Shown: positions 25,942 to 38,522, numbered from the stretch's first letter. The stretch: DNA of 64,000 bases from Gamsiella multidivaricata (GCF_025024155.1 NW_026251710.1:372001-436000), one strand, 5' to 3'. Numbers and translations are program-made. Notes: generated by a model not told the origin, from the sequence alone.

Positions 25942-28266
25942 TGAAATGAGTCGGATTCTACGGAGACGCCTTCAACGAAGCGGCAATAAAAAAAAAGAAT
26001 TTTTACGCCTAAAAAGGACACCAGTAGCGGCTGTTTACCCCTCTTTCACCACCACCCCTTGTTTTTTCTTCGATCTTGTGCATGCAATACGAGCTCTCCA
26101 ATGACACCATCTCCAAAGGTCAATGACCCCACTCGGTGTTTTTGCAAAGAATGACTTCTCCAAAAGAACAACATGTTATATAATGGCAGCGACATCTGAA
26201 CTAGTTCATTTATACGGGTTCGATCATCCTTCGAATTTTCATCCCCCCACACGCGTTGTTTCCCTCTAACGAAAGACGCAGGCATATCTTCTTTTTTTTT
26301 GTGCTTTCATATTACATGCACATGATATGAACGTTGCAATCGACCAAATAACTTCTTCTATCGCTGACCCATCCAATACCCTGGCGTGTGGTTTTAGATA
26401 GTCCAGTGAAAATTGTGGGAAGGCATTTCTTTTATGTGAAAAAAAAAAACTGTCGCGCAAATGCGAATTTCGATACGCTCGATTTCAGCTTTTGAATAGC
26501 GGACGCGTTTCTCAGATCCCGCATATTTTTTTTTTTTTGTATGCATGTTTAGTGTACAAGTGTACATGTGCTCAAGTGAGGGGGAGTTGTTTTTTTTTTA
26601 AAAAAAAAAAAAAAGCGGTGCTGGGTATACTATATGCTATATGGCACGCATAGTTTTTCTGAGCAATCTAAACCCTCTCTAGAAAGTAGAAACCAAAGCC
26701 ATGTTGGCCACTCCATCTTCCTTTTGTATCTATCTCTTTTTTTTTTCCATTCATGCTCTGCTATCATAATCACACGCAGCCATTCATACAATGCGGAAAA
26801 GAATAAAAAAAATACACAAACAAGCTTTTTTGAAAACGGGAAGAAAAAAGGGCAAGTTACAGGAAAGAAGGCCAGGATGTGAGTGGCACATGTTCATTGG
26901 GAAATCTCTTAGGGCGCACAACATGGAATAACATGGTCTTGTGTTGATGCTGCTGATGATGTTGTTGTTTTGTCAACATGCTGTGTTCTTTTAAAGCATC
27001 TGCGTGGGCCAATCCTGCCAGATATCTGCGATGGCGTTAGGTTGTCAGGTTATCGGGCTTTGTCAGGTTTTGTCAGATTTTTTGCGAGGTCCTAAAACGA
27101 GCCCCGGGTGGGCTGCACAAGGCTCGGTAATTGTAATAATTGTCCGCGTGCCACACTCCCCTTTTTGCTCTTTCTCTCTCACTCTTTCTCTCTCCGTTTC
27201 CCTGGGTACCTTTTTTTTATTCATATATCGGATATAGATGATAGACGGATCTCTTCGTATGGAGCCTACATGGAGTCGCAGGATGCAATTGAGGAAATGA
27301 AATGCATTAGTCTAATGGGGATGATGGGACTAAAAGGTCAAGGTGAACGCGGTGTTATACTTGGTGTACATGTTGGAGATGTGTAGTTGCAAAAAAATGC
27401 GCCTTTTTTTTTTTATTCCCTCGGGTCTCTATCTTTGTTCACTTGCCTTGTTCCAATGACATGATGTAACTCGGTGTGTATCGATTGTGCTTGTCGCAAG
27501 TTGTCGGTAGTGCCGGTCTTTGCCGGTTCTGATACGGATAATGGGGCTTGATGATGATGATACTAAGCGGGTGGGTTGTGTGAAGGAATCCCAGTGATCA
27601 CCCAAAGAGAAGTAGAGCGAGGTGGGTGCAGTGAAGAGTATGAACCCCCTTCCGTCCTCCTCACTGTGTCTCTCATCCCTCTCATACACCCCCCTTCGAT
27701 TCGTACTCGATAAACAACCTTTTTTTATATTTTAGTTCGTACACATGGCCATGGGACCAAAAGTCCTTTTCTTGTCTTCCAATCCATCCTTCGTTCTCTT
27801 CTTCTTCCTCCTCCTCTTCTTGTTGTTGCTGCCCCCTCAATTGCTCGATTGTATATCACACTCATACTCTCTCTTTTTCTTGTTTTGCCCCCTCCTGCCC
27901 GCCCTCACACTCACACTCACACACGCACCCACAAACATCAACTGCAGCAGCAGCAACAATAATAACAACAACAACAAGCAGTAAGATCCTTCTTCCTTCC
28001 TTCCTTCCTTCGATTTAGCGCCCGTCTCTTTCTCTTTCTTTCTCTCTCTCTCCCTCCTATTTCCCCCTCTTTCTGCCACCTGGAGCAGCCAAAGGAGTCC
28101 TTTCCACGTTGCCTACTATCCCTCATTTCATAATCTGCATTATCATCTCTGTCCTGCAACACATCTCCCTGTCCACTCAACCAATATCTTTTTGCATTTT
28201 ACATTGATGACCATTTTTCATTCACTCGCCCTCTCCCTCACTGCCCCCCTCTGTCTCACCATCTTT

Positions 28267-28293
28267 TCTCTCTCTCTCTCTCTCTCTCTCTCC
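28267..28293. repeat. (TC)n microsatellite
   Basis: A CT dinucleotide run of about 13 units lies in the leader region of the FYVE gene. Confidence 0.85.
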
Positions 28294-28555
28294 CTTGCTC
28301 ACGCTCTGTCGTAGACTGGATCTTGAAGACCCAATTGCTGTATCTGTCTACACACAACCAATCCAACCAATCCAACCAATCCCATCGCCTTGCAACAGTA
28401 CGTTCACTCGCAGCTGGACATCCAGTCGGTTGGACCTGAATAAATTTATCATCTCCTCCACAACGTGAACAACTCAAAAAAAAGAATACTATTCACGTCT
28501 AGACGAAACTCATACACCCTTTGCCCTTTGTGAACCCATCACCCCATTCACCCCA

Positions 28556-28609
28556 TACACACACATACACACACATACACACACAACACATACACAACAC
28601 ACACACATT
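28556..28609. repeat. CA-rich microsatellite
   Basis: Interrupted CA repeats (acacatac and acacac units) lie in the pyrimidine-rich upstream region of the FYVE gene. Confidence 0.8.
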
Positions 28610-29326
28610 TCTCCCTTCCGCCGTGTACTCTACCCTGTGTCTGTTTTGGTCCTTCTTTTTTCTCTCTCTCTCTCTCTTTATCTCCATCTTGTGTTTGTTT
28701 GTTTTTCTTTCTCCATCCTCTCTCGCCGACCACCAATCCCCGCTGCTTGTTTTCTGTCGTACCTGAATCCCTTCTAAAATAACCCCTCGCTCTGTTTTTT
28801 GTCGCCTGTTTTTCCAGCACAACAACCAAGACCACGACTACGATCACGAGCACGGCCAGGGCCACAACCAGTCTCAGTTATCCCTCCTTGCTTGGACACC
28901 ACATACAAACACACACAACACAACATACACCCTCCTAACCACACGACTCGCCCAATCGCAGAACCAAGCACACGACCGGGGACCCGTGTCTTGTTGGACC
29001 ACTTTTGCCAGGATCGAAACAACCAGAGGTGAGTAAAACGCAAATAAAATGAAACACAAAAATCAGGGACGGACACCTGGGTATGGCATCGCGCCTTGCG
29101 ACTGACAGACACCACTGGTATCGTTGACTCTGATGATATAAGTCTCGTATGTGAAGATGTCAGATACGATTCCCTTCAAACCTGGATTAACATGAGCCAT
29201 GCGTCTCCCACTTCCTACGCCTTGCGACTTGCGACCTATGATACTTCAAACACAAACAGAATGTCACAGCTGCTGTAGAGATCTATCAACCATCGGATCC
29301 AGCACCTCTCTCAACCCCTGCCCTCC

Positions 29327-32300
29327 ATGTCGTCTCGCGTCACGATCGACCCGACAAGCACCTCCCTCTTGCACACACCAACCAACGACGCCGTCCATCC
29401 AGCAGCTCTTGAAGCATTGACCTTCACAAACTATAGTCCCCGCGAGATTCAGGCCTGCATAGACTCGACCATCATGACATATCTCCAGCAACAGCAGCAG
29501 CAACAACAGCAACAACAGCAGCAACGTCAGCATATGCTAAAGCAGCCCCCACCACTTCCACCTCACGTACGTCCTAACCCCCAGCATCAACAGCATCGAC
29601 ATCAACAACAACCACACAACCAGTCTTTGTATCAACAGCACCAGCATCGGAGCCAACAACATCAGCATCAACTTCAACATCATGGCAGATTACCCGCATT
29701 TCAAACAGATAAGGTACAACAACCCATCCATGCGGGAACTGGAGTCAGGATATCGCTCCCGCACAGTCCAAGGGATCAAACAAGGGAGGGGGAGCCCACT
29801 GTGACATCGCAGGGTCACACAAATGGTCAGTCGAAGCATGACCAATTGTACCCCCTAGAATGGAAGAACGATAGCAGGCACAGTGACGATGATAGTGAAT
29901 ACGATGACGAAGAATACAGCGAGTATAGCGATGAGATCGCAGATCACGACGACGACCAGGAGGAGGACAGCGAGATGGATGATGATGAAAGCCTTTATGG
30001 GAGCGACAGCGATCACACTGAGCAGGGGCCGCCCTGCCACAACACCCTCAGATCGCGCCCTGATATTTCGATGGCCGTCAGCGTATCCACCAACCAGAGC
30101 AAGAGCGCCGGTAGCGCTCAGAAGGTACAAGAGGAGTTGGTCAGGCAGATGACCATTGCCGTAGGCGCCTGGAGCAAAGATGGCAATAATGGCATGGCAC
30201 ATTCCTCTGCTGTTGACAACGGGTGCGACAACAACAAGCTTCGCGGTAATGCTTTATCTGGTGAACATGAACGGAGGCCGATTGTGCAGGAAACCGCCGC
30301 AAGCGACGTAACAGAACCTCCCTCGAGAACATCCTTGGACAGCACTTCGAGCGGAGTGGTTCCGTCAACGATCCCATCCAGCGCAGGAGAACCGGCTGTT
30401 AATCCTTACCTGACAAAGACACGCAACGTTCTACACGTGGAGGATGAAGAGCATGAGGAGAACGATGAAGAGGATGATGAAGATGAATACGATGAGGAAT
30501 ATGACGACGAGTACTCCGAGGACTATGACGAGGATGAGGAGGAAGAGGATGACTACTCTTATTCAGAGGATGAAGGCGAGGACGAGGAAGAGGATGAGGA
30601 GTCAATGCAGGAATATCACTGCGGTGTTCGCGATGATCCCAAAGCGAGGGCGGCAGCAAAAGGTCGATCACCACACCCTAGTCAATATCCACGCTCGGGT
30701 TTTCATCATTACCGACCAAGGTTGGACGAAAACTTCTTACAGAAGCGAGCCATCACAAAACAAGTGGTTCGTCGGTCAAGTTTAACGGCTCTACTGGGAG
30801 AGGCATCTCAGCCTGAGCAGGACCGCAGAAACCATACCATGCGTGCGCCCGCGATGTCATTTGGACCGCATCATCGACACAACGCTGCTCCAGTCCGTCG
30901 TCCTGTCATATCAAGCGTTTGGGCAAATGCTGGTGGTGCTCAAACGAATGTGACGCCATTGAATGCCAATACCGTGGAGGTGAGGGTGAATGGCGGCCAT
31001 CAAGTCAATGGACAGGCCGAGAAGGCCCCCGAGGCGACACTCGACTCGCGTGCTAGTGCCTTGGCAGACCAACCTCGCCAATCTATCGCAGGGCCCACTC
31101 ATGTCGCGCTCACCAAGTTGCCAAGTATGCATGAGCTGCATCGCCCTCAACGGATCGATTCAGGTGTTGGGGTGAAGCTCTCTTCCAACCATCAAGGACT
31201 CAACGACAGCAATAATAGCAGTAACAGCTCCGAAGACAAGCAATCGCGTCGATTTGTCATTGAAACCGCCACTGCGACATCATCGTCCTCCCCCACATCA
31301 CAACACTTGCTCGATACTGAAGGAGGTACTTCTCCACCTATCGCGATTACATCTACACGACGCTCAAGAGTCAAGTCCGAAGGTGACGACAGCTCAGAGC
31401 ATGGCTCACTGCGCCTTTGCCCTTCCACTGGATACGGCACTCTAGAAGGCGAGGGTTCCAGTTCAGCTAGTGGGTCGAGGCCGTTGCAGTCCGGGAAACC
31501 CCTCAAGTCGTCCATCAGCTGCCACACATTCCCGCGCGCTGCTGGAAAACGCACAGGACAAAAACACGTCTCTTGGCACCACTCGCTCTTCCCGACAGAG
31601 CGTGTGTTGCGCGTCAAGCCAAGTTTGCCCAGTCTTTCGAATGTCGCTGCAGAATCTGCGCAGGCCACCTTACTACAGCTCCCAAGTGTCCCAGTCATGG
31701 CCAGGGATAATGTGAAGCAGTTCCATCAGTCGATCCGGAGTCTGCGGACTTTGTCAAGGATCGAGATTGCCAAGACGAGTTACAAGCAGCAGGGGCGACA
31801 AGAACTGACGTCTCCGATGCCGATTTCAAAGTCTGCAAATGACTCTGTCCCTTGGTGGAATCTATCACGATGGCTCAAAGGGCCGGTCGTGATCGATAAG
31901 AGACATTGGAAGGTAAACCATTGAAAATACACTGTGCAGGCCTTAAAAGAAAAAGAAAGAAAAGAAACTCATTGGTATATTGTGTGTACTAAACATCTAA
32001 ACATCCTTATCCTGGGTTAATCGCTTTCTTTAGCCTGACAACTCTCGCGAATCCTGTGCTTACTGCTTCACTCCTTTCCACCGTTTTACCAACCCTCGCC
32101 ACCACTGCCGGAAATGTGGAGACATTTTCTGTAGTAAGTGTGCCAGTGCCGAGATCCTGATGGACGCTAAGAACTGTGTCTATGTACAACAGTCTCAGCT
32201 CGCGCGCTGGTCGCGGAGGGTTGATCTTCAGCGACACAGTCTCTGGATCGATACTCTTCCGCAGCTGCATCCTGTCCGGACCGCAGCAGAGTCAGGCTTG

Positions 32301-33320
32301 GTGGCGACAGATGGGCATGGCTCCATTGGACACGCCAGTGGTATTGCCGGTGGCGTAGGCGTTCTCGGAGGTGTCGGCAGCGGTAGTGGCCGTAGAGGAT
32401 CTTGGCAAATGGTCCCCGGAGCTGGCAAGAAGTCGCGACTAAGTATCTTTGGTCTCTTTGGAAACGGCGCTCCAACCTCGATCACAGGGAGCATCGCCTC
32501 AGACTCTCGTCGAGGCAGCATGGATGTTGCGAGCGCCGAGAATGTGTATGCGAGCCATTATAGCCATCTGCAACCGCACTCACAGAACCCTACGATCACG
32601 TTCTCCGCCGGCAGACGACCGAGCTCATCCTCGATCATGAGAAACAGCTTGAGCGGCACATCTAGCCACCTAATGATAACGGGTGCACCGCTTGGCTCGA
32701 ACGACGTTGGAATGGCGCCGATCGCAATGTCTCGCAGGATGAGCTCCGGAGGAGTAGGAGAGGTCTGTCTAGCCAGGATTTGTGTGGGATGCGAACGTGA
32801 GCTTCTCAAGCCTGTTCCCAGATGCACGTCCATCGCGAAGTACTACGGATCCCTCAGCTCCAGGGGTGGACATCGGCCGCGCATTCATGGATACTCGAGC
32901 CTTGGTCCGCATGCAGGTCGACAGCATCCAGGTCCCCATCCAGGACCGCACGTCGGACCTCCAGCTGGACCGCTACATCCCATGGATAAAGATGTCGACC
33001 CAACCGTCACTGCAAACCACGATTATCTTCCCAACGGCGTTCGCCGACATTCTCCCCTTCGACAAATCACACACATGTCCAGCTATGTTCAGGAGGAACA
33101 TCCAGTGTCACACAACGGTCCGTCCAATAGTGGCCATGGATATAATGATGGAGGGGCAGAGGGACACGCCAATGGTGCGAATGCAGGATGGAACCCGAGG
33201 GAAGAGCCTGTGGGACCGCATGGAGAGCCGAGATATCAACCTAGCGTCTTGACCTTTCAGGAGCAGCAGCTTCATTATACCCAACAGACGCTGGGACCCA
33301 TGTACCGCGAACTATGCTAA
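29327..33320 (+). CDS. Large FYVE zinc-finger protein with split finger
   Basis: This is a predicted phosphoinositide-binding protein of about 1290 residues from two exons (29327-31912 and 32034-33320). The first 860 residues are low-complexity: a Gln run at about residues 54-67, His/Gln-rich sequence to about 130, and two very acidic Asp/Glu blocks (about 185-225 and 370-430). Near the end of exon 1, KGPVVIDKRHWK supplies the Trp that precedes FYVE fingers. Exon 2 opens with SRESCAYCFTPFHRFTNPRH and then HCRKCGDIFCSKCAS, which are the first six zinc ligands and the RHHCRxCG core (here NPRHHCRKCG). The expected last pair (ARICVGCEREL) appears only about 210 residues later, after a Gly/Ser-rich insertion. 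The C-terminal tail is His/Pro/Gly-rich. Binding to endosomal or vacuolar PI3P is inferred from the finger. A Pib2-like TORC1 regulator is one possibility, but I cannot confirm it. Confidence 0.75.
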
Positions 33321-33877
33321 GATCTATGCGATGCAAATAAAATATGTGCAACGCCTTCACACCCACCCCTTTATTGAAAATTGGGTAATAATAAAATCTT
33401 GAAGACACAACCATGAACAATGCGATCTTTATTGTGATCTAGGATTACTTAGGCAGGGCTATCTGTGCTGTCCCGAGGTCCCGCTGAAGGTCCACCATCT
33501 AGTGGTGTAGAGAAACTAAAAAACCCTTAATGGTCAGAATCGAATAAGTCCCTCGTCAAGGCCAGGACAGCTCACTCTTTCTTTTTCAATCTAATTATCA
33601 AGAAAAATGTAAATACACGTGATGTCTATCCCCCTTTTTGTCCGTGGACTATCCTAGCGACCATCATCCATCGGTTGGGGGCGGGGCATAAGAAGGGGGC
33701 CATGCAGGAACCATCCATCCATTAGCTGGGTGGTTATCAGGATGCTGGTGTCGAGTGGAACCATGCGTATCACGAGAATGTCTGGAAGGACTGATCAATC
33801 TGAGAACTTTTTTTAAAGATTGATCTACACATGACCACCCAAGTCTGACATCTCTTCTTGTTACCTCCATATAGCAA
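33321..33877. other. Intergenic region between FYVE gene and RPS2 (left copy)
   Basis: This contains the 3' end of the FYVE gene (AATAAA-like sites near 33336 and 33390) and the RPS2 promoter with a T-rich segment. No gene is seen. Confidence 0.5.
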
Positions 33878-34807
33878 ATGGCTGACGCAGCAACGGCCGA
33901 TACTCAGCGAGGTGAGAAAAAAAAAAAAAAGGACCCGACATCAAAGAAGCTCAGTGTCAAGGAACTTTACCGATTAAATCAGTACTCTGGACATCATCAA
34001 GATCAGATCCAACGACGGAGATTGATCTGCCATACGGGAAAGATCTTTCGATGGGCAATTTGGATACAGGATGCATGGATATGGAGGCAGTAATGCGGTC
34101 GTATCAACTGACAGGATGGAGAATCTGATTCGACCTGTGTAATATGGCGGTGTTGTTATATGGCGACATCTGGAAGCAGGAGTGGCGGTATTATGGCAGC
34201 GCGAAAGAGCAGGATGAAACATAGGCATGGTATCTATGGCTCGCATCACCCCATCAATTTGGGCTCATGCTTCTTGAGCAGGCATGAGATCAGGAAACTG
34301 CTCGCGACAAACAAAGGGAGAGGCTGATCGGAATCAGGATCTATTTCTCAGTAGCAGCAGTGCGATCGAACGCGACAAAAAAAAATGACAGTGTCAATAC
34401 GTGCTGTTATCTCTAGCGATTAATATTTCATCAACCTTCAGGACGTTTGCGCAGAGATCAGTTCACGACAGGATAATTTTTTTTTTGACTTCAAACGGCT
34501 TCAATGCTCGATCACAGCGTTCATATCAAGGCGGCATTCTAAATACCTATCCTTCTCTCTTTTGTTACCCTTTTCTGATACTAAAGGACGTGGCGGATTT
34601 GGACGTGGTCGTGGACGTGGTGGTGACCGCGGCCGTGGCCGTGGACGTGGACGTGGAGGCAAGGATGAGAAGGAGACCTGGACCCCCGTTACCAAGCTTG
34701 GACGTCTCGTCAAGGACCGCAAGATCCAGTCGATCGAGCAGATCTACCTGTTTTCGCTCCCCATCAAGGAGTACCAGATTGTCGACTACTTCCTGCCCTC
34801 TCTCAAG

Positions 34808-34842
<35 letters not shown>

Positions 34843-35347
34843 GACCCGTGCTGGTCAGCGCACCCGTTTCAAGGCCTTCGTTGTCATTGGAGACTCGAAC
34901 GGCCACGTCGGTCTGGGTGTGAAGTGCTCGAAGGAAGTTGCCACGGCCATCCGTGGAGCCATCATCCTTGCCAAGCTCTCGGTCATCCCTGTCCGTCGCG
35001 GTTACTGGGGTTCGATCTTGAACGAGCCCCACACCGTTCCCTGCAAGGTCACGGGCAAGTGCGGTTCGGCCGTCACCCGTTTGGTCCCAGCTCCCCGCGG
35101 TACCGGCATTGTCGCTGCCCCTGTCCCCAAGAAGCTGCTTCAGCTCGCTGGTGTCACTGACTGCTACACCCAGGCTTTCGGCTCGACCCGCACCTTGGGC
35201 AACTTTGTCAAGGCTACGTTTGCCGCCATTGGTAACACCTACAGCTACTTGACCCCCGACCTCTGGGCCGAGACCAAGTTCACCATGTCTCCTTACCAGC
35301 AGTACACTGACTTCCTTGCCAAGCCCCAGGACAAGCGTCGCGCCTAA
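33878..35347 (+). CDS. RPS2: 40S ribosomal protein S2 (uS5), left copy
   Basis: This small-subunit ribosomal protein sits at the mRNA entry side and supports decoding fidelity. Exon 1 (33878-33911) encodes [11 protein letters not shown] and a split Gly codon. Exon 2 (34587-35347) encodes the rest, about 264 residues in all. After an Arg-Gly repeat ([20 protein letters not shown]) come the uS5 landmarks [41 protein letters not shown] and [11 protein letters not shown]. The 675-nt intron is long. Exon 2 appears identical, base for base over 761 nt, to the inverted copy at 55929-55169. Exon 1 differs at two synonymous sites, and the introns are unrelated apart from a short 3' end. Confidence 0.97.
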
Positions 35348-35929
35348 GTACTCTTTTTTTTCTGGTGAAAGGTGTTTTATTGTTCTTGAGACCCTTTTGA
35401 AGCAAATAAAATGTCTTTGAAAAGAACAATGAGCGTTGCAATTGTAACTATCAGGAGAACAAGCGAGTGGGATGCTGTATCACGATATAAGAAAAGAGGG
35501 CGTAGTGCTAAAGGTAGCCCTCTTGAATGTTAGCTGGAGAGTCGGGACCGGACGATAGGATCTCTGATAAATGTGAGCCGGAGGGGAACTTGTGATGACA
35601 CGATCTTGTCCGTGGAAAGGGACGCCAGCGGAGAAGAATAAAGATGAATAAAATCCGTGGCCGAGGACTGGATACTATAGAAGTCAGAGGGCCGATGGTT
35701 CCTGTAAGTGATCCGGCCGATCACAGTTGAACCTTGTCTGCAATTGACCAGCCAGATCGCATGCCGACCACTATTTCTTCCCCACAGCACGCGGGGGGAA
35801 GGACTAGCACGGGCAGTGTCTTTTTCTTGCATATACTTGCATCAAGTAACACTTCATTCGGTTTCACATTCATCTCTTCACTTCATTTCCTCACCTTCTT
35901 CACTCTCCGCCTCGCTCATCTCATTCACC
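35348..35929. other. Intergenic region, RPS2 to kinase gene
   Basis: It contains the RPS2 3' end and the promoter and pyrimidine-rich leader (35860-35925) of the downstream kinase gene. No gene is seen. Confidence 0.5.
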
Positions 35930-37969
35930 ATGGCACCCAAGGAACACGGACAAAGCACAACTGATGTTCGCAAAGGGTAATAATATACCACTACCCTTCT
36001 CTCGCTCGATGGGAAACACTTGGTGCCTGAACCTCACTCCTCGGTCATCTCGGCTCCCCCTTTTTATTACACCCATTGCGAGCCATAGCACTAACCTATC
36101 GGCCACTTTGCCATCGTCAATTGCCCTCGGCATGTTTTACCGCATTCCAATCCCTCTGTTTTAGATATCAATTGGAAGCTGCCCAGCTCGAGCCGTACTT
36201 GCAAAAGGCCATTCCAGGATTCGCTGTCCCCGTCAAGGTATCTCAGTTCAAGCTGGGTCAAAGTAATCCCACCTATCTCCTGACGGACGCAAAGTAAGTC
36301 TTTGTATCCCACTTGCCATCAATTGCTTCTGCCCTTTTTTTTTTTACATGATAAAGTGATCGATCGAAAAAATGATTCCAGCACCGTCCCAGTATGTGGG
36401 GATAAATTATGGATTCAGCTCTTCCTCACACGATACTTCCTTACACAATATGTTAGCAACACGCGCTATGTCCTCCGCAAGAAGCCAGCCGGAGCGCTGC
36501 TGTCGTCGACGGCTCACGCAGTCGAGCGCGAGTACAGGATTTTGAAGGCCCTGGGCGAGAAATCAAATGTGCCCGTGCCCAAGGTCTACACTCTCTGCGA
36601 GGATTCTTCTGTCATCGGAACACCTTTCTATGTAAGTGCTACGAACAGAGATGGGAGAGAGAGTGAGAAAGATGGAGACATTTGATCTGATATAACATTT
36701 GAAGGAAAGGGTGTTGCTCTTGTTGATTGATTGATTATTATTATTTTTGCTGTGCTATGAAAAAAAAAAATGTAGGTTATGGAGTTTTTGCAGGGACGCA
36801 TTTTTTCGGATATCACCTTGAAGAAGCTGCCCTTTGAGGAACGTCGTCAGTGGTAAGTCTATTGAACTATTTTTTCAGACGAAAAAATGATAGCAAGACC
36901 TATTCTTGTTTTCGTCCGATTTTTTTTTTTTCTGCGTACTAAGTCAGGATTTTTTATTCTTTTTCGTCGTAAAGCTGGATCTCGGCAATCGACACGCTCG
37001 CAAAGCTGCACAAGGTCGACTATGTGGCCGTTGGGCTTGAGGGCTATGGAAAGTCCGCGGGATTCTATAGCCGCCAAATCGCGTCTCTGAGTAAGGTCGC
37101 TGCTGCTCAGGCGGCCGTCAAGGATACTGAGGGTGCCCTGGTCGGTCCTATCCCTGGTATGGATGAGTTGGCAGCTTGGTTCAAGAAGCACGAGGTCAAG
37201 GACTCGACCTCGATCGTGCATGGAGACTACAAGGTATGAATAGCGATAAAAGAAATACTACTGATACTAAACAATTGTCACGAAGTAGCAAACGCTATGC
37301 ATCCGAACGAGATGTGCATTAACAATACGCGGTCTACTGATTTTTATACTCCTCAATCGCTATTCTAGATGGATAACTTGGTCTTCCATCCAACAGAACC
37401 ACGTGTCATTGGCATTCTCGACTGGGAACTGTCGACGATCGGTCACCCATTCTCGGATCTGGCTAACCTTGTGAACCCATACTACGTTCCTGCAATGGAG
37501 GGCAACCCCATGGGTGGACTCCGGGGCATTTCCGAAAAGGATCTGCCCATTCCTCCAGTGAATACACTCCTAGAGCGGTATTGCCAGCAAACCTCGAGAC
37601 CCTACCCGATCGAGAACTGGATGTTCTGCATCGCCTTCTCGTTCTTCAGAGTAAGGATTTCACAGGATTGATGATGCATTCGTTCTTTCGGAGAACCAAC
37701 TGTATAGCCCTGGTTTTTGTAATTCATGCTTTCTCTTTGAATTTTCAGATGCTAACCACTTTTTTTGTTTTTTCGAAATGTGTTGTGGTGGGCAAAAATA
37801 GCTTTCGGTTATTCTGCACGGAATCAGGGCACGCGTGGCTCGTGGACAGGCGAGCTCGGCAGAAGCCAAGGTATACGCCGCTTTGGTAGAGTCAGTTGCC
37901 GGACTAGCGCTCGAGATTGCACGAGGGGACGGACAGCAGGATACAGATAGTGTCAAGTCTAAGCTGTAA
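35930..37969 (+). CDS. Phosphotransferase (APH family) protein, ACAD10/11 kinase-domain type
   Basis: This protein has an aminoglycoside-phosphotransferase-like kinase fold, of the type fused to acyl-CoA dehydrogenase in ACAD10 and ACAD11. Those animal kinase domains act on 4-hydroxyacyl-CoA. Eight exons from 35930-35976 and 36165-36293 to the stop at 37969 give about 365 residues. Visible are [14 protein letters not shown] (nucleotide loop), YVLRKKPAG (ATP lysine region), [18 protein letters not shown], the catalytic loop [15 protein letters not shown] and the metal-binding [12 protein letters not shown]. No dehydrogenase domain follows, so this is a stand-alone kinase. The C-terminal residues are SKL, a classic type 1 peroxisomal targeting signal, which fits a role in peroxisomal fatty-acid oxidation. 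No mirror copy exists in the right arm. Confidence 0.85.
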
Positions 37970-38522
37970 TAGAACCGAGCTAAATAGTGAAATATGAAGT
38001 ACCTGGAGGGAGGCGTCAGTGAGAAAGTGGACGCGCTTGGAAAGTTCTATAACGTGTTTACGCCAATAATTAATAAATCATAACAACGTACAGAATCCAA
38101 TTGGGTATCGTTTGACCGATGCTCTTGACGCCCCATTGCACAACGTGGTCAAGTCGTGCACTCCAAGTCGCTTAGAGCGTGTATTGGGTCAAGACGCGCT
38201 TGTTGTAGTATCGACCTATGAGCTTCATTAAGCCTGCAGTTAACCAAGACCAATCCTGTTGCCTATTCAAATGCTTTCGAATACAAGACCGAGATGTTCT
38301 CCGTTATGCGGAATCATTATAGGGAGCAGGCGTCCTGGTCGATCGGCCCGAGAACGGGAGGATTAAACCTATAAAAGCGACAGCTTGGATTGCCCTGTCA
38401 ACTTTCCTCAGAGCTCTTTGTAACTCCTCCTTTTCCTTACAGTAACACGCCGCCCCATCCTTACCTCAAACGCACACATTCCGCCGATCCATTGTCTGGT
38501 CCGACCATTTCGTATCTTCAAA
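37970..38522. other. Intergenic region upstream of phosphatase gene
   Basis: It contains the kinase 3' end and the phosphatase promoter with its TATA box. No gene is seen. Confidence 0.5.
38370..38377 (+). promoter_or_regulatory. TATA box of the left MINPP-type phosphatase gene
   Basis: The sequence tataaaag lies about 150 nt upstream of the start codon, followed by a pyrimidine-rich leader. Confidence 0.55.

Larger units (their letters stand above)
25942..29326. other. 3.4-kb intergenic region and leader of the FYVE gene
   Basis: I found no credible gene here. 26.0-27.7 kb is AT-rich with many A/T runs. 27.7-29.3 kb is strongly pyrimidine- or CA-rich on the plus strand, including (TC)n and (CA)n repeats. 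This fits a long promoter and 5' leader, possibly with untranslated introns, of the FYVE gene starting at 29327. Confidence 0.45.

Noticed and set aside
27745..28865. Overlapping frames rich in Leu/Ser/Phe, or His/Thr repeats, upstream of the FYVE gene
   Set aside because: They result from TC and CA microsatellites and pyrimidine-rich leader sequence, with no domain or conserved start.
29855..30674. Hydrophobic or His-rich antisense frames opposite the acidic blocks of the FYVE protein
   Set aside because: They are the reverse complement of Asp/Glu codons (GAY/GAR), which always yields Ile, Val, Leu, Phe and Ser codons.
33664..33870. Minus-strand frame just upstream of RPS2
   Set aside because: It overlaps the RPS2 promoter/leader, has no recognisable motif and no downstream exon.
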